A stretch of 40,196 nt of DNA, taken from the NCBI GenBank assembly GCA_027313145.1, contig DAHVEJ010000013.1, positions 1 to 40,196 on the forward strand, in the 5' to 3' direction. The notes beneath the pieces were generated by a model. It made no database searches. It was not told the DNA's origin and was given only the letters and a program-made list of their open reading frames with translations. Positions within the stretch are counted from its first letter, which is position 1; the number at the start of each line of letters is the position of its first letter. Source of the stretch: Phycisphaerales bacterium (GTDB lineage: Bacteria; Planctomycetota; Phycisphaerae; WQYP01). The position numbers and the translations under genes were made by a program. Positions 22,304-30,487 of the stretch are shown in pieces.

Positions 22304-23629
22304 ATGGCCACAGGCCTACCAGTAATGCGCATCGTGGTCGTCGGAGGCGGTTTCGGCGGTGTGTACACAGCATTGACACTTGAAGGCTTGCAGACGTCCA
22401 GTCGGCATCTCGATGTTACATTGATCAGCCGGGATAATTACATGTTGATCACGCCACTGCTCTTTGAGGCCGGTTCGGGAATATTGGAGCCGCGCCATAC
22501 GGTATGCCCGATCCGCCCGCTGCTGCGGCGAACCCGGGTCATTGTTGCGGGGGCTACCGGCATTGATCTTGAAAAGCAAATCGTTCACGCGGTGCACGAA
22601 CCTGATGGGCACTGCTACGATGTAGGGTACGATCAGCTTGTCTTGGCGGTCGGCGGGGTTACCAATCGGACGATCATTCCGGGTTCGGAACACGCCATGG
22701 TGTTTAAAACACTTTCAGACGCCATTTGTTTGCGTAACCAAGTAATTGATGTTCTTGAGCAGGCCAACGTTGAAACGGATTCTGTGCGTAAGAAGCACCT
22801 GCTGACGATGGTCGTAATCGGAGCCGGCCTTGTAGGTGTAGAGCTTGTGGGGGAATTAACGGAGTTCCTGCGTAATATTTGCCGAACGTATGAGAATGTT
22901 CGCTGTGAAGATTTCACCATTGTCTTATGTGAAGCCGGCCCGGTATTTCTGCGGGAATTGCCGCCTGGTCTGGCGGATTTTGCGCGGCGGTCACTTGCCA
23001 AACGCGGTGTAGACATACGCACCAACACGCCTGTGGCGGAAATTACGCCCAACAGCGTTACACTGTCCAATGGCACAACCATCTCCGCGGCTATCATTCT
23101 CCTATGTACTGGCGTAGCGCCTAATCCGCTGCTGGCAGGTCTGGATCTGCCCAAAGACCACGGGCGGATTATCGTGGATACAACACTTAACTGCTTGAAA
23201 CGACCTGAAGTGTGGGCCATCGGTGACTGCGCCTGGATTCCCAGCGGGGACGGAAAAGCCTATCCGCAGTTGGCACAACATGCTCTGCGGGAAGCACGGG
23301 TTCTTGCTCGAAATATTACCCGTCGCGTCCAGGGTCAGCCACTGGAGCCATTTGTCTATCAGACCATGGGTGCTCTGGCGGCACTGGGGCATTACTCTGG
23401 CGTAGGCCAGGTGATGAACATACGGGTGCGCGGTTTTCTGGCTTGGTGGATATGGCGGAGCTATTACCTGATGCAGATGCCGCGCTGGTCCCGCCGTCTG
23501 CGGATCGTCATTGATTGGACGGTCTCGCTATTTTTCCACAATGACGTGGTGAAGTTGATGGTGGAGTCACCAGCGGTGCGGGAATCAGCCGGTACGCTGC
23601 CAGCCGTGCGGCCGCCAGGAAAGCAATGA
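22304..23629 (+). CDS. ndh: Type II NADH dehydrogenase (NDH-2) family flavoprotein
   Basis: A 441-residue flavoprotein that moves electrons from NADH to the quinone pool without pumping protons. FAD-binding VVVGGGFGG (residues 11-19), NAD-binding VIGAGLVGVE (171-180), the second FAD motif EVWAIGDCAW and the quinone-side PQLAQHALREARVLARNI block are present. C-terminal helices with WWIWRSYYLMQMPRWSRRLRIVIDW form the membrane-association region of NDH-2. AAGGAG at 8 nt before the ATG confirms the start. It is a single gene; a minus-strand DUF488 gene converges on it. Confidence 0.9.
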   Translation: MATGLPVMRIVVVGGGFGGVYTALTLEGLQTSSRHLDVTLISRDNYMLITPLLFEAGSGILEPRHTVCPIRPLLRRTRVIVAGATGIDLEKQIVHAVHEPDGHCYDVGYDQLVLAVGGVTNRTIIPGSEHAMVFKTLSDAICLRNQVIDVLEQANVETDSVRKKHLLTMVVIGAGLVGVELVGELTEFLRNICRTYENVRCEDFTIVLCEAGPVFLRELPPGLADFARRSLAKRGVDIRTNTPVAEITPNSVTLSNGTTISAAIILLCTGVAPNPLLAGLDLPKDHGRIIVDTTLNCLKRPEVWAIGDCAWIPSGDGKAYPQLAQHALREARVLARNITRRVQGQPLEPFVYQTMGALAALGHYSGVGQVMNIRVRGFLAWWIWRSYYLMQMPRWSRRLRIVIDWTVSLFFHNDVVKLMVESPAVRESAGTLPAVRPPGKQ

Positions 23630-23677
23630 TTTCCCGAGTATTATTAGACCTGGTGTTCGAGTCCTGCCGTGGGGAGC

Positions 23678-24037
23678 TTAGGATTTGTTCTGTGTCAGAT
23701 AGTCCCGTAATGCCAAGGCCCCATTGCGGTTTTCATCATGCGCCGCGTAGACAAATGTGACGTCGCCTTTCTTCATGAATGCCCGCAGGCTTTCCACCAC
23801 CGGCTGATTATGCCGCAGTTCATCCCAATACCGCTTTTTAAATTCTTCCCACTTCACGGGGTCGTGCCCGTACCATTTCCGCAGTTCGGCGCTGGGCGCT
23901 ATATCCCGATCCCACAGATCGATTTTCGCCCTGGCCTTGGTTACCCCGCGCGGCCACAGTCGCTCCACCAAAATCCGCATCCCATCCTCGGGAGAAGCCT
24001 TATCATAAACGCGCTTGAGTTGGATTCGGGAACTCAT
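23678..24037 (-). CDS. DUF488 family protein, YeaO-like short form
   Basis: The 119-residue product shows the YeaO/DUF488 pattern: IQLKRVYDKASPEDGMRILVERLWPRGV, DLWDRDIAPSAELRKWYGHDPVKWEEFKKRYWDEL and a C-terminal VTFVYAAHDENRNGALALRDYL. The AHDE segment replaces the CAE...CHR block of the longer DUF488 protein at 19882-20436. The role is unknown. It begins 3 bp after the cupin gene stop and is surely co-transcribed with it. Confidence 0.88.
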   Translation of the reverse strand: MSSRIQLKRVYDKASPEDGMRILVERLWPRGVTKARAKIDLWDRDIAPSAELRKWYGHDPVKWEEFKKRYWDELRHNQPVVESLRAFMKKGDVTFVYAAHDENRNGALALRDYLTQNKS

Positions 24038-24040
24038 AAA

Positions 24041-24388
24041 TTACTCGCGAATCATGGTCAAAAGCATTCGTAACTCCACCGGTGCCTGAACCGCATGCGG
24101 TTTCCCCGCCGGCAATAGCAGCGCCTCCCCGGCGCGAACCGTTGTGGTATTCCCGGCAACCGTGATCTCCGCCTCGCCCTGGAGCACCTGTACAAGCGCA
24201 TCAAACGGAGCCGTGTGTTCACTAAGCTCCTGCCCCTTGTCAAACGCAAAAAGCGTGACATTTCCGCTTTTACGTTTCAGCAGGATGCGGCTGACGACTC
24301 CTCCCGGCTGAACCTCAATAAGCGTGATAAGATTTGCCGCTCCATCCGGCCAAGTGTTCCGACCGTGTTCCACTGGTGGTAATGCCAT
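24041..24388 (-). CDS. Small single-domain cupin protein
   Basis: The 115-residue protein has a cupin barrel, with motif 1 around LSEHTAPFDALVQVLQGEAEITV (His58, then Gly71) and motif 2 LLLPAGKPHAVQA (His98). A metal site is therefore likely, but the function is not predictable. ATG 24388 is supported by AGGAG upstream; the longer upstream frame is not coding. It resembles the cupin at 36337-36729 in size and in its SEHTA/PEHTA metal motif. Confidence 0.85.
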   Translation of the reverse strand: MALPPVEHGRNTWPDGAANLITLIEVQPGGVVSRILLKRKSGNVTLFAFDKGQELSEHTAPFDALVQVLQGEAEITVAGNTTTVRAGEALLLPAGKPHAVQAPVELRMLLTMIRE

Positions 24389-24492
24389 TTGATAGCTCCT
24401 GTGCCGCTTCTTATTATAGCCGAGCAACGAAAAGCAATTCCGATTTTCGTAGTGCGTGGTCGCTCTATCCCGCGTGTCGCAGCGGCAGCCGG

Positions 24493-25140
24493 TTATTGCA
24501 ACCCGGAGGTTCCGTAGATCAAGGCCAGCGCCTCGGACCGGCTGGCGTGGTTCTTCTGAAAAATACCGCGGATTGCGCTGGTTATCATTTTGCTGCCGGG
24601 CTTTCGAACGCCGCGAATGGTCATGCAGGCGTGGGTCGCTTCGAGGATGCAAATCGCACCCCGCGGCCGGAGTTGTTCCATAATCGCATCGGCTATCTGG
24701 TCCGTCAATCGTTCTTGTAATTGCAGACGCAGCGCAAAGCCCTCAACCAGCCGCGCGATTTTGCTCAGCCCCACCACGCGTCCGTGCGGCAAGTAGGCCA
24801 CATGGGCGTGCCCCGTAAATGGCAGCAAGTGATGCTCACAGAGGGAATGAAAGGGAATGCTGCGCAGCAGAACAACCTGATTATACTTTTCGCAAAACAC
24901 CGTTTTCAAAAAGCTGCGGGGATCCATTCGGATGCCCGCCGTCAATTCCGCAAAAGATCGCGCGACGCGTGCGGGCGTCTCGCGCAGACCTTCCCGGTCC
25001 GGATCCTCACCGATGGCCAGTAGAATTTCACGGACGGCACTTTTCATTCGTTCATAATCAAGAGCCTGACCATGCGCTGTTGGCATGGTGTCGCCAGGTG
25101 CTTTATCGCGGATAGGATGTGCCGGTAAATGAGATCGCAT
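24493..25140 (-). CDS. folE: GTP cyclohydrolase I
   Basis: A 215-residue enzyme that converts GTP to 7,8-dihydroneopterin triphosphate, the first step of folate/biopterin and 7-deazaguanine synthesis. Zinc ligands are seen in SLCEHHLLPF (Cys101, His104) and ATHACMTIRGV (Cys172). GRVVGLSKIARLVEGFALRLQLQERLTDQIA is the strongly conserved FolE core. The first 25 residues are extra and poorly conserved. A GGAG site 6 nt before the ATG supports the start. No other folate gene is adjacent. Confidence 0.95.
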   Translation of the reverse strand: MRSHLPAHPIRDKAPGDTMPTAHGQALDYERMKSAVREILLAIGEDPDREGLRETPARVARSFAELTAGIRMDPRSFLKTVFCEKYNQVVLLRSIPFHSLCEHHLLPFTGHAHVAYLPHGRVVGLSKIARLVEGFALRLQLQERLTDQIADAIMEQLRPRGAICILEATHACMTIRGVRKPGSKMITSAIRGIFQKNHASRSEALALIYGTSGLQ

Positions 25141-25178
25141 CGTTTCTCCATTATGTGCAAGCCTGCACTATTAACAGG

Positions 25179-26027
25179 TTACCGCTCAATCGGCACGCCG
25201 ACCACGCTGCCGTACTCCGTCCAACTGCCATCATAGTTGCGGACATTGTTTTGCCCCAGCAGGTACGTCAGCACAAACCAGGTATGACTGGATCGCTCAC
25301 CGATCCGGCAGTAGGTGACAGTGGGCTTGTCGCGATCAACTCCCCCTTTTTCAAAATATACGGCTCGCAACTCATCACACGATTTAAATGTTCCGTCCGC
25401 GGTGTTGGCTGCCAGCGACCATGGAATAGATTGCGCCGTCGGTACATGTCCCGGGCGCTGGGCGGTTTCGGACATGCCTGGTGGCGCGATAATTTTCCCA
25501 GTGTACTCATCGGTACTGCGGACATCGATGAGATTCTGGCCATGATCTTCCACGATCTGCAACACATCCGGCAATTTGGCGCGCAGCTCGGGGTGCGTGC
25601 CGCTGATCTTATAGTTTGATGGGGCGGGGCTGGGTTTTTCCGTGGTCATCGGCTTATCCGATTCATTAAGCCATTTGAGCCGGCCGCCGTTGAGAAGTCG
25701 CACATCGGTGTGGCCGTAAAATTTAAGTATCCAGAAGGCGTAGCAGGCAAACCAGTTGCTGTTATCGCCGTAGAGAATGATCGCATCGGTAGGTTTAATA
25801 CCGGAGGCGGATAGAAGCTTCTCCAGATCCTGCTGAGAAATAATGTCGCGGCGCACCTGGTCCTGCAGTTGCGTCTGCCAGTTGAAGCCCAAAGCTCCGG
25901 GAATATGCCCGGCATCATAGGACTTGGTATCCACATCAACTTCAACAAGCCGCACTTTCGGATCGTTCAAGTGATCACGGACCCAATTTGTATCAACCAG
26001 CACTTCGGGATGTGCATAATCAGTCAT
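25179..26027 (-). CDS. Sulfurtransferase with tandem rhodanese domains
   Basis: A 282-residue two-domain rhodanese. The N-terminal inactive domain includes VEVDVDTKSYDAGHIPGALGFNW and LYGDNSNWFACYAFW. The C-terminal domain contains LIDVRSTDEYTG and the active loop YCRIGERSSH with catalytic Cys240. The CRxGERS loop is typical of thiosulfate- rather than mercaptopyruvate-type enzymes. It passes sulfane sulfur from thiosulfate to a thiophilic acceptor. ATG 26027 is chosen because AGGAG lies 8 nt upstream; starts 6 and 27 nt earlier are too close to, or before, this site. The cysteine synthase-like gene is 33 bp upstream. Confidence 0.9.
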   Translation of the reverse strand: MTDYAHPEVLVDTNWVRDHLNDPKVRLVEVDVDTKSYDAGHIPGALGFNWQTQLQDQVRRDIISQQDLEKLLSASGIKPTDAIILYGDNSNWFACYAFWILKFYGHTDVRLLNGGRLKWLNESDKPMTTEKPSPAPSNYKISGTHPELRAKLPDVLQIVEDHGQNLIDVRSTDEYTGKIIAPPGMSETAQRPGHVPTAQSIPWSLAANTADGTFKSCDELRAVYFEKGGVDRDKPTVTYCRIGERSSHTWFVLTYLLGQNNVRNYDGSWTEYGSVVGVPIER

Positions 26028-26060
26028 TTCCATTACTCCTGAAAAAAAGTACAAACATCG

Positions 26061-27107
26061 TTATTCCCTCGTCTGCCGCGCCGCATCATCCGAGAGTTCA
26101 GGCAGGTGACGCACCATTGATGAGGTGTATTTTAAGATATTATCGCAGAATATCATCACCCCCAGGCCAACTTTATCCCGGACAGCGATACGCCTCGCGC
26201 CTTCAAAGATCAGCCCCGAACTTGGACCGGCCAGCAGACCTTCTTTTCTGCAAAGGTCCAACGCTCTCCGATAGGCCAGTTCATATTCAATTTCCAGCAG
26301 GTCATCAATCAGGGCGCGGTCCAATAACTCCGAAACCTCCAGTTGGGCAACGTTGCGTAGACCCGGGACATCGTGGCCGGCGCTGGGCTGAACGGCCACC
26401 ACGCGGATATTCGGATTTTTTGATTTAAGAAACCGACTGGTTCCCGTGGCGGTGCCGCAGGTTCCCAAGGATACAAACAGGTGGGTCACCCGGCCTTCGG
26501 TTTGCCGCCAGATTTCCGGGCCTGTTGTTTCATAGTGGGCTTGAATGTTCTGCTGGTTGACATATTGATTCGGATGGACATATTTATCCGGTTCGGCGCG
26601 GGCATGCGTTCGGGCCCTATTGATCGAACCGTCGCCAAGCCCCGGCGTCGGGCAGAGGCTGTCGTTGAGCACTTCCAGTTGCGCCCCGACGATCTTCAGC
26701 AGAATCTTCTTTTCTTCCGGTATCTGATTGGGGACCACCACGGTAGTGTGGTAACCTTTCGCCCCCGCCATTCCCGCCAGCGACAGGCCGGTATTCCCGG
26801 AAGTCGCTTCCACAATTCCACGAGTGGCCGAAACTGAACCGGTTCTTTCCAGTTCCCGAAGCATGTACGCCGCGGCCCTGTCCTTGACGGATCCGAAGGG
26901 ATTCACCCATTCAAGCTTCGCGAACAAGCTTAGTCCGGGTTCCGGATTCAAACGGCTAATCCGCACCAGCGGGGTTGGGTTGTCAACCGAAGGCAGCATA
27001 TCGAAAATGCTTTCATAAACGCGTGTACCATGGTGATTAATGGCGATGCTGGTCGTTTGTTTTTCTGCGGGAATTATTTCTGACATGATATGTTTACCTA
27101 TTTTCAT
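26061..27107 (-). CDS. Cysteine synthase / cystathionine beta-synthase-like PLP enzyme
   Basis: A fold-type II PLP enzyme of about 348 residues. Features are NPFGSVKDRAA with Schiff-base Lys75, the substrate loop TSGNTG (102-107), a phosphate-binding GTCGTATGTS region and PSSGLIF near the C-terminus. It makes cysteine or a related amino acid by beta-replacement on an activated serine; donor specificity cannot be read. The N-terminal extension of about 40 residues is longer than in CysK. The promoter at 27123-27152 excludes an ATG at 27152. ATG 27107 (AGGT upstream) or ATG 27086 could be used. It pairs with the downstream sulfurtransferase. Confidence 0.88.
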   Translation of the reverse strand: MKIGKHIMSEIIPAEKQTTSIAINHHGTRVYESIFDMLPSVDNPTPLVRISRLNPEPGLSLFAKLEWVNPFGSVKDRAAAYMLRELERTGSVSATRGIVEATSGNTGLSLAGMAGAKGYHTTVVVPNQIPEEKKILLKIVGAQLEVLNDSLCPTPGLGDGSINRARTHARAEPDKYVHPNQYVNQQNIQAHYETTGPEIWRQTEGRVTHLFVSLGTCGTATGTSRFLKSKNPNIRVVAVQPSAGHDVPGLRNVAQLEVSELLDRALIDDLLEIEYELAYRRALDLCRKEGLLAGPSSGLIFEGARRIAVRDKVGLGVMIFCDNILKYTSSMVRHLPELSDDAARQTRE

Positions 27108-27122
27108 ATTTAACCTATGGGA

Positions 27123-27152
27123 ATTATATGCAATTGCCGTTTGGTTTGTCAA
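27123..27152 (-). promoter_or_regulatory. Consensus promoter of the cysteine synthase/sulfurtransferase operon
   Basis: On the minus strand a perfect TTGACA (27152-27147) and a perfect TATAAT (27128-27123) are separated by 18 bp. The expected start is near 27116, so the leader is very short. A GGTGC/GCACC dyad at 27164-27184 lies just upstream, in the region shared with the divergent AhpD-like gene, and may be an operator. Confidence 0.75.
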
Positions 27153-27203
27153 ATCCTCATTATGGTGCTATTAGCATGTGCACCCAAACTTTTCAGCCGC
27201 AAC

Positions 27204-27209
27204 TATAAT
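27204..27209 (+). promoter_or_regulatory. -10 element of the first AhpD-like gene
   Basis: A perfect TATAAT lies 28 bp before ATG 27238, but there is no recognisable -35 at normal spacing (CACCCA at 17 bp). The upstream dyad at 27164-27184 would overlap the -35 region. Activator dependence is possible. Confidence 0.4.
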
Positions 27210-27237
27210 GAATGTGGCAGGCCAATGAGGATAGACA

Positions 27238-27705
27238 ATGGAAAGTCGACTGAATTATGTGAAAGTTTCGCCGGACGCCTACAAGGCCATGAGTGGTTTG
27301 GAAATGTATGTAAAGCATTCCGGTCTGGAAAAATCCTTACTGGAACTGGTTAAAATCCGCGCTTCGCAAATTAACGGTTGCGGATTCTGCTTGGATATGC
27401 ACACCCAGGATGCCCGCGCCGGAGGCGAAACCGAACAGCGCCTCCACACCCTCTCCGCATGGCGTGATACGCCCTTTTTCACCGATCGTGAGAGAGCCGC
27501 CCTGGAATGGACGGAAGCCGTGACGCGCATCGCCGATACGCGAGCTCCGGACAACACCTATGAGTCCGTTCGCAAATATTTTACGGAACTAGAAATGGTT
27601 GACCTGACCATGGCGATCGTGGCAATCAACGCCTGGAACCGTCTGGCGATCGCGTTTCGCAGTGTGCCGGGAACTTACAAGCCGAAGCAAGATGCCTCTC
27701 GCTGA
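27238..27705 (+). CDS. AhpD-like / carboxymuconolactone decarboxylase family protein
   Basis: The 155-residue all-helical protein has the redox motif NGCGFCLDMHT (Cys-x-x-Cys and downstream His, about residues 47-57), typical of AhpD-like peroxidases. AhpD reduces peroxides or recycles peroxiredoxins with lipoylated partners. The C-terminal NAWNRLAIAFR segment is also family-typical. GAGG lies before the ATG. It is divergent from the cysteine synthase operon and convergent with a flavoprotein gene. Confidence 0.9.
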   Translation: MESRLNYVKVSPDAYKAMSGLEMYVKHSGLEKSLLELVKIRASQINGCGFCLDMHTQDARAGGETEQRLHTLSAWRDTPFFTDRERAALEWTEAVTRIADTRAPDNTYESVRKYFTELEMVDLTMAIVAINAWNRLAIAFRSVPGTYKPKQDASR

Positions 27706-27750
27706 TAAGCGGACATTGCGCGGCTACACGCTTCGGGCGGATGCGAAATG

Positions 27751-28944
27751 CTACGGCAAAATTCGCCCTTTCAGATTCGCTGGGCTGAACGGCCCGGGAG
27801 TGGAGATTAATGCCCGCGCAACATCAATCTGGCCGAAAATATTCCACAACAAGACTCCTCGCACGCGACCCGCCTTAAGATAATAAATCACACCCTGTTT
27901 GAGTGGTGTGGTCCAGTCACAGAATATGTCCAGCCGTGAATCCACCTCGCCGACGGCCTCATAGCCCATGTCGAACAGATCGGAATAAAAGAATGGCAAG
28001 TGGCTGTAGGCAACCGCCCTCCCCGCCATGGCCACACCGGCAAAACCGCCCATCGTGTTTGCGTTGTCCTCGTGCTCCACCCGCAACCATGCATCAAGCG
28101 CCGGACTATAAAAACGCGCCGCATCACCGGCTGCGTAGATATCCGGGCTGCTGGTGCGCAGCGATGTGTCCACAAGAATTCCATCATTGACTTTAAGCCC
28201 CGCCGTGGCTGCCAGGCTCACATTTGGTTCGACCCCGATTCCGGCGATTACGCCGTGGACGCTAATTTCCTTTTCATCGCTGTTGCTGCCGTGTGAAATT
28301 TTCGCAACCAGTTTTCCCTGCCGCATGGCGCAACCGGTTACTTTACTCTCCGTGAGGATGATGATTCCTTTCTCCCGATAGTAACCGTTTAAAAATTCCG
28401 CCAGTTCCGGCGGATACATGCGGGATCCGATCGCTTTGTCCGGAAAGATCAGCGTAACGTTTTTGCCATTCATGGCCAGCGCGGCGGCTATTTCCGAACC
28501 GATAAATCCACCGCCGATGACGGCGAAATGATCGCCGTTCCGCGCAAGCTCCCGTAATTTGGTATAGTCATCAAGGGTGCGGAAATAAACGATGTGATCT
28601 TCACCAAAGGGTAGGCGACGGGGCGTGCCGCCGGTTGCCAGAAGCAACTTGTCGTAGGCGTAAATACCGCCCTGGTCGTCCACCACATTTTTCTTTTCAG
28701 GGTTCAACGTCCGGACTGTTCGCCCTAAATGCAGAGTCAATGCGGTTTTCTCCAGTGACCGCCAGATGCTCGACTGCGGTTTATCTTTCCACAGTCCTTT
28801 GGACAGCGGAGGCCGATCGTACGGCGGATGCGTCTCTGCACCAATAAGTCCGATGGTGCCCGCGCGATCCACTTCGCGGATACCCGCAACCGCCGCCGCC
28901 GCCGCCATTCCGCCGCCGATGATCAAATACTTGTATTTTCGCAT
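27751..28944 (-). CDS. Ferredoxin/rubredoxin-reductase-like FAD oxidoreductase (AIF-like)
   Basis: A 397-residue flavoprotein. FAD motif LIIGGGMAAAAAVAGI (about residues 7-22), PPYDRPPLSKGLW (about 41-53), NAD motif VIGGGFIGSEIAAALA and IYAAGDAARF are present. These are the marks of BenD/ThcD-type ferredoxin reductases and AIF-like proteins. The C-terminal part (EHEDNANTMGGFAG and later DIFCDW) is also AIF-like. It moves electrons from NAD(P)H to an iron-sulfur protein or other acceptor; none is adjacent. ATG 28944 is chosen because AGGAG lies 7 nt upstream, and longer starts are not supported. Confidence 0.88.
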   Translation of the reverse strand: MRKYKYLIIGGGMAAAAAVAGIREVDRAGTIGLIGAETHPPYDRPPLSKGLWKDKPQSSIWRSLEKTALTLHLGRTVRTLNPEKKNVVDDQGGIYAYDKLLLATGGTPRRLPFGEDHIVYFRTLDDYTKLRELARNGDHFAVIGGGFIGSEIAAALAMNGKNVTLIFPDKAIGSRMYPPELAEFLNGYYREKGIIILTESKVTGCAMRQGKLVAKISHGSNSDEKEISVHGVIAGIGVEPNVSLAATAGLKVNDGILVDTSLRTSSPDIYAAGDAARFYSPALDAWLRVEHEDNANTMGGFAGVAMAGRAVAYSHLPFFYSDLFDMGYEAVGEVDSRLDIFCDWTTPLKQGVIYYLKAGRVRGVLLWNIFGQIDVARALISTPGPFSPANLKGRILP

Positions 28945-29037
28945 TAACGCGCTCCTCATTGGGATTATTGGGAAGTTGATATGAGAAGTCAATCGCGTTG
29001 GCCAATTTGCCCACCGTCCATCGGCGCAAAGGGCGGC

Positions 29038-29098
29038 TATAATATTCATCGACGCGCCAAGCGCGTGGACCGCGATGTGCACCGTGTCCACCGACACG
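29038..29098 (+). promoter_or_regulatory. TATAAT box and two hairpins in the leader of the second AhpD-like gene
   Basis: TATAAT is at 29038-29043; the -35 is weak. The expected leader of about 80 nt carries two perfect hairpins. The first is ACGCGC-CAA-GCGCGT (29052-29066) and the second is CGTGTC-CACC-GACACG (29083-29098). The ribosome site (AAGGAG) follows 16-20 nt later. This may stabilise the mRNA or regulate it. Confidence 0.45.
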
Positions 29099-29129
29099 AA
29101 TGCAAGAGTCATTTGAAGGAGTTCACATC

Positions 29130-29477
29130 ATGACCGAAAGTATCTACCCCGTTGGTACACCGGAATTAGCTCGCCAGCGGCGGGAAGCCGTTCCCGCACA
29201 ATTTGAAGCATTCCATCAGTTCAGCAAGCAGGTGTTTGCCCCCGGCGCGCTGGATGCAAAAACCAAACAACTCATCGCGGTGGCCGTGGCGCATGTCACC
29301 CAATGTCCCTATTGTATCGCCGGGCATTCCCAGCAGGCAGTCAAACAGGGAGCCACTCGTGAAGAGATTATGGAAGCAATCTGGGTCGCCGCTGAAATGC
29401 GTGCCGGCGCGGCCTATGCACATTCGATTATCGCGTTGAAGGCTATTGACGATGCGAACGCCGTCGCCGGTGCATAA
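29130..29477 (+). CDS. Small AhpD-like / carboxymuconolactone decarboxylase family protein
   Basis: The 115-residue protein belongs to the short CMD/AhpD group. The redox motif is QCPYCIAGHSQQAVKQGAT (Cys-x-x-Cys-x3-His) with the usual ATREEIMEAIWVAAEMRAGAAYAHS helices. It probably reduces peroxides or acts as a thiol-disulfide partner. ATG 29130 is fixed by AAGGAG. It is the second AhpD-like gene within 2 kb, but the two differ in length and sequence and are not a recent duplication. Confidence 0.9.
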   Translation: MTESIYPVGTPELARQRREAVPAQFEAFHQFSKQVFAPGALDAKTKQLIAVAVAHVTQCPYCIAGHSQQAVKQGATREEIMEAIWVAAEMRAGAAYAHSIIALKAIDDANAVAGA

Positions 29478-29548
29478 CCCCAAAGTTGCGGGAGGGAAGG
29501 AATCGGATAATGCACGGCATTTTCCAAACGATCGCGTGCGGGAATCAG

Positions 29549-30274
29549 CTACCGGTCTTCGCGAACTTCTTCGGCCTCCGCTATGCACACCAGGTCGTGC
29601 GGCTTACGAATCAGAATTTTGCGCTTCTCCAAGGTAATGATTTTCTGTCGTTGCCATTGATTGAGCAATCGGCTTACGGTGTACAGTGTTGTGCCCGTCA
29701 TTTGCGCCAGATCTTGCCTTGAAAGCCGAATATCCAACAAAATGCCTTCAGTGGCGCGGCGTCCGGCTTGTTGCGTTAACCGCAGAATAGCGTGCGCGAT
29801 GCGCTGTCGCACTTGTTGGGTGGCCAGTTCCACACAGCGCTGTTGTAATTCTTCAATGCGCGCCACCATCAGACGCATGGCGTTGAACCCTATCACGGGG
29901 TAAAGTGTGATCAGTTTCTGCATCGTGCCGGTATTCCATGCCAGCAGCCGCGACTCACTTAGCGCGTGCGCCGTGATGGGATAGGTCAGGCCGCCGACTG
30001 CTGCCATGCCGCCAATCATCTGGCCAGGGCCAATGACTCGGTGCAATATCTCGTGCCCATCGGCTGTAATTTCAGACACGCGAATCTGTCCTCCAGCCAA
30101 CACATACAGTGTCGTGGCGGCGGTCCGCTGTCGGATCAGTAAAGTTTTTGCTTTTACCGTACGCAATTCGGCCCGACCCGCGACAGTCCGCAACTGCTCC
30201 GTCGTCAGCGATACGAATAAGGGCACATGGCGCAAAATACCCATCACAGATGCTATGTCCGTTTCGGCAACCAT
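29549..30274 (-). CDS. Crp/Fnr family regulator lacking Fe-S cysteines (DNR/NnrR-like)
   Basis: A 241-residue cyclic-nucleotide-fold regulator. The sensor barrel covers about residues 15-130, the dimer helix about 131-165, and the winged HTH has LSRQDLAQMTGTTLYTVSRLLNQW (about 184-207). Only two Cys exist (about 147 and 230), so the FNR Fe-S cluster is absent, as in DNR/NnrR regulators of denitrification. The recognition helix reads Y-T-V-S-R where FNR has E-T-I-S-R. The Tyr replaces the Glu that reads the G:C pair of TTGAT boxes, so altered specificity is expected. It is divergent from the NO operon and probably controls it. No ribosome site precedes the ATG. Confidence 0.85.
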   Translation of the reverse strand: MVAETDIASVMGILRHVPLFVSLTTEQLRTVAGRAELRTVKAKTLLIRQRTAATTLYVLAGGQIRVSEITADGHEILHRVIGPGQMIGGMAAVGGLTYPITAHALSESRLLAWNTGTMQKLITLYPVIGFNAMRLMVARIEELQQRCVELATQQVRQRIAHAILRLTQQAGRRATEGILLDIRLSRQDLAQMTGTTLYTVSRLLNQWQRQKIITLEKRKILIRKPHDLVCIAEAEEVREDR

Positions 30275-30287
30275 CTAGGTGATAATA
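30275..30287 (-). promoter_or_regulatory. -10 element of the Crp/Fnr gene, probably leaderless
   Basis: On the minus strand TATTAT (30287-30282) is followed by exactly 7 nt and then the ATG. The preceding bases read CACCTAG, the opposite of a Shine-Dalgarno. The -35 at 17 bp (TCGCGT) is poor. Confidence 0.5.
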
Positions 30288-30438
30288 CTGCCGACACCGA
30301 AAAAACGCGACGAAAATAAAAAATAGGTAAGGCCCCGCAATTTCCATCGATATCGCAGCATCCGGTTGATTTTACGGGGTATAACGTGTACGCCGCGGTG
30401 TGTTTCCTCCGTATAGCCGGATGCGCGCCATGAAAAAG

Positions 30439-30480
30439 TTTGCTCTGGAGCAAAGTGGCATTTCGTTAAGCGGACATAAT
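30439..30480 (+). promoter_or_regulatory. Crp/Fnr-type palindrome and promoter of the NO operon
   Basis: TTTGCTC-TG-GAGCAAA (30439-30454) is a perfect 16-bp palindrome with the TTGCT-N4-AGCAA geometry of Crp/Fnr boxes (FNR/DNR consensus is TTGAT-N4-ATCAA). CATAAT (30475-30480) is a good -10. With a start 8 nt later, at 30488, the box is centred at -41.5, the classical class II activation position. The ATG is at 30488, so the transcript would be leaderless. An 8-bp dyad (GCATCCGG 30359-30366 / CCGGATGC 30418-30425) lies further upstream in the divergent region. Confidence 0.7.
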
Positions 30481-30487
30481 ATCAGTC

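Noticed and set aside
23651-23676. A tRNA T-arm-like string (TTCGAGTCC) suggesting a tRNA or attachment-site remnant.
   Set aside because: The flanking bases do not form the T-stem, no anticodon or D-arm is found upstream, and no integrase is nearby.
29549-30274. Annotation as an oxygen-sensing FNR with a 4Fe-4S cluster.
   Set aside because: The N-terminal cysteine cluster is missing; only two scattered Cys are present.
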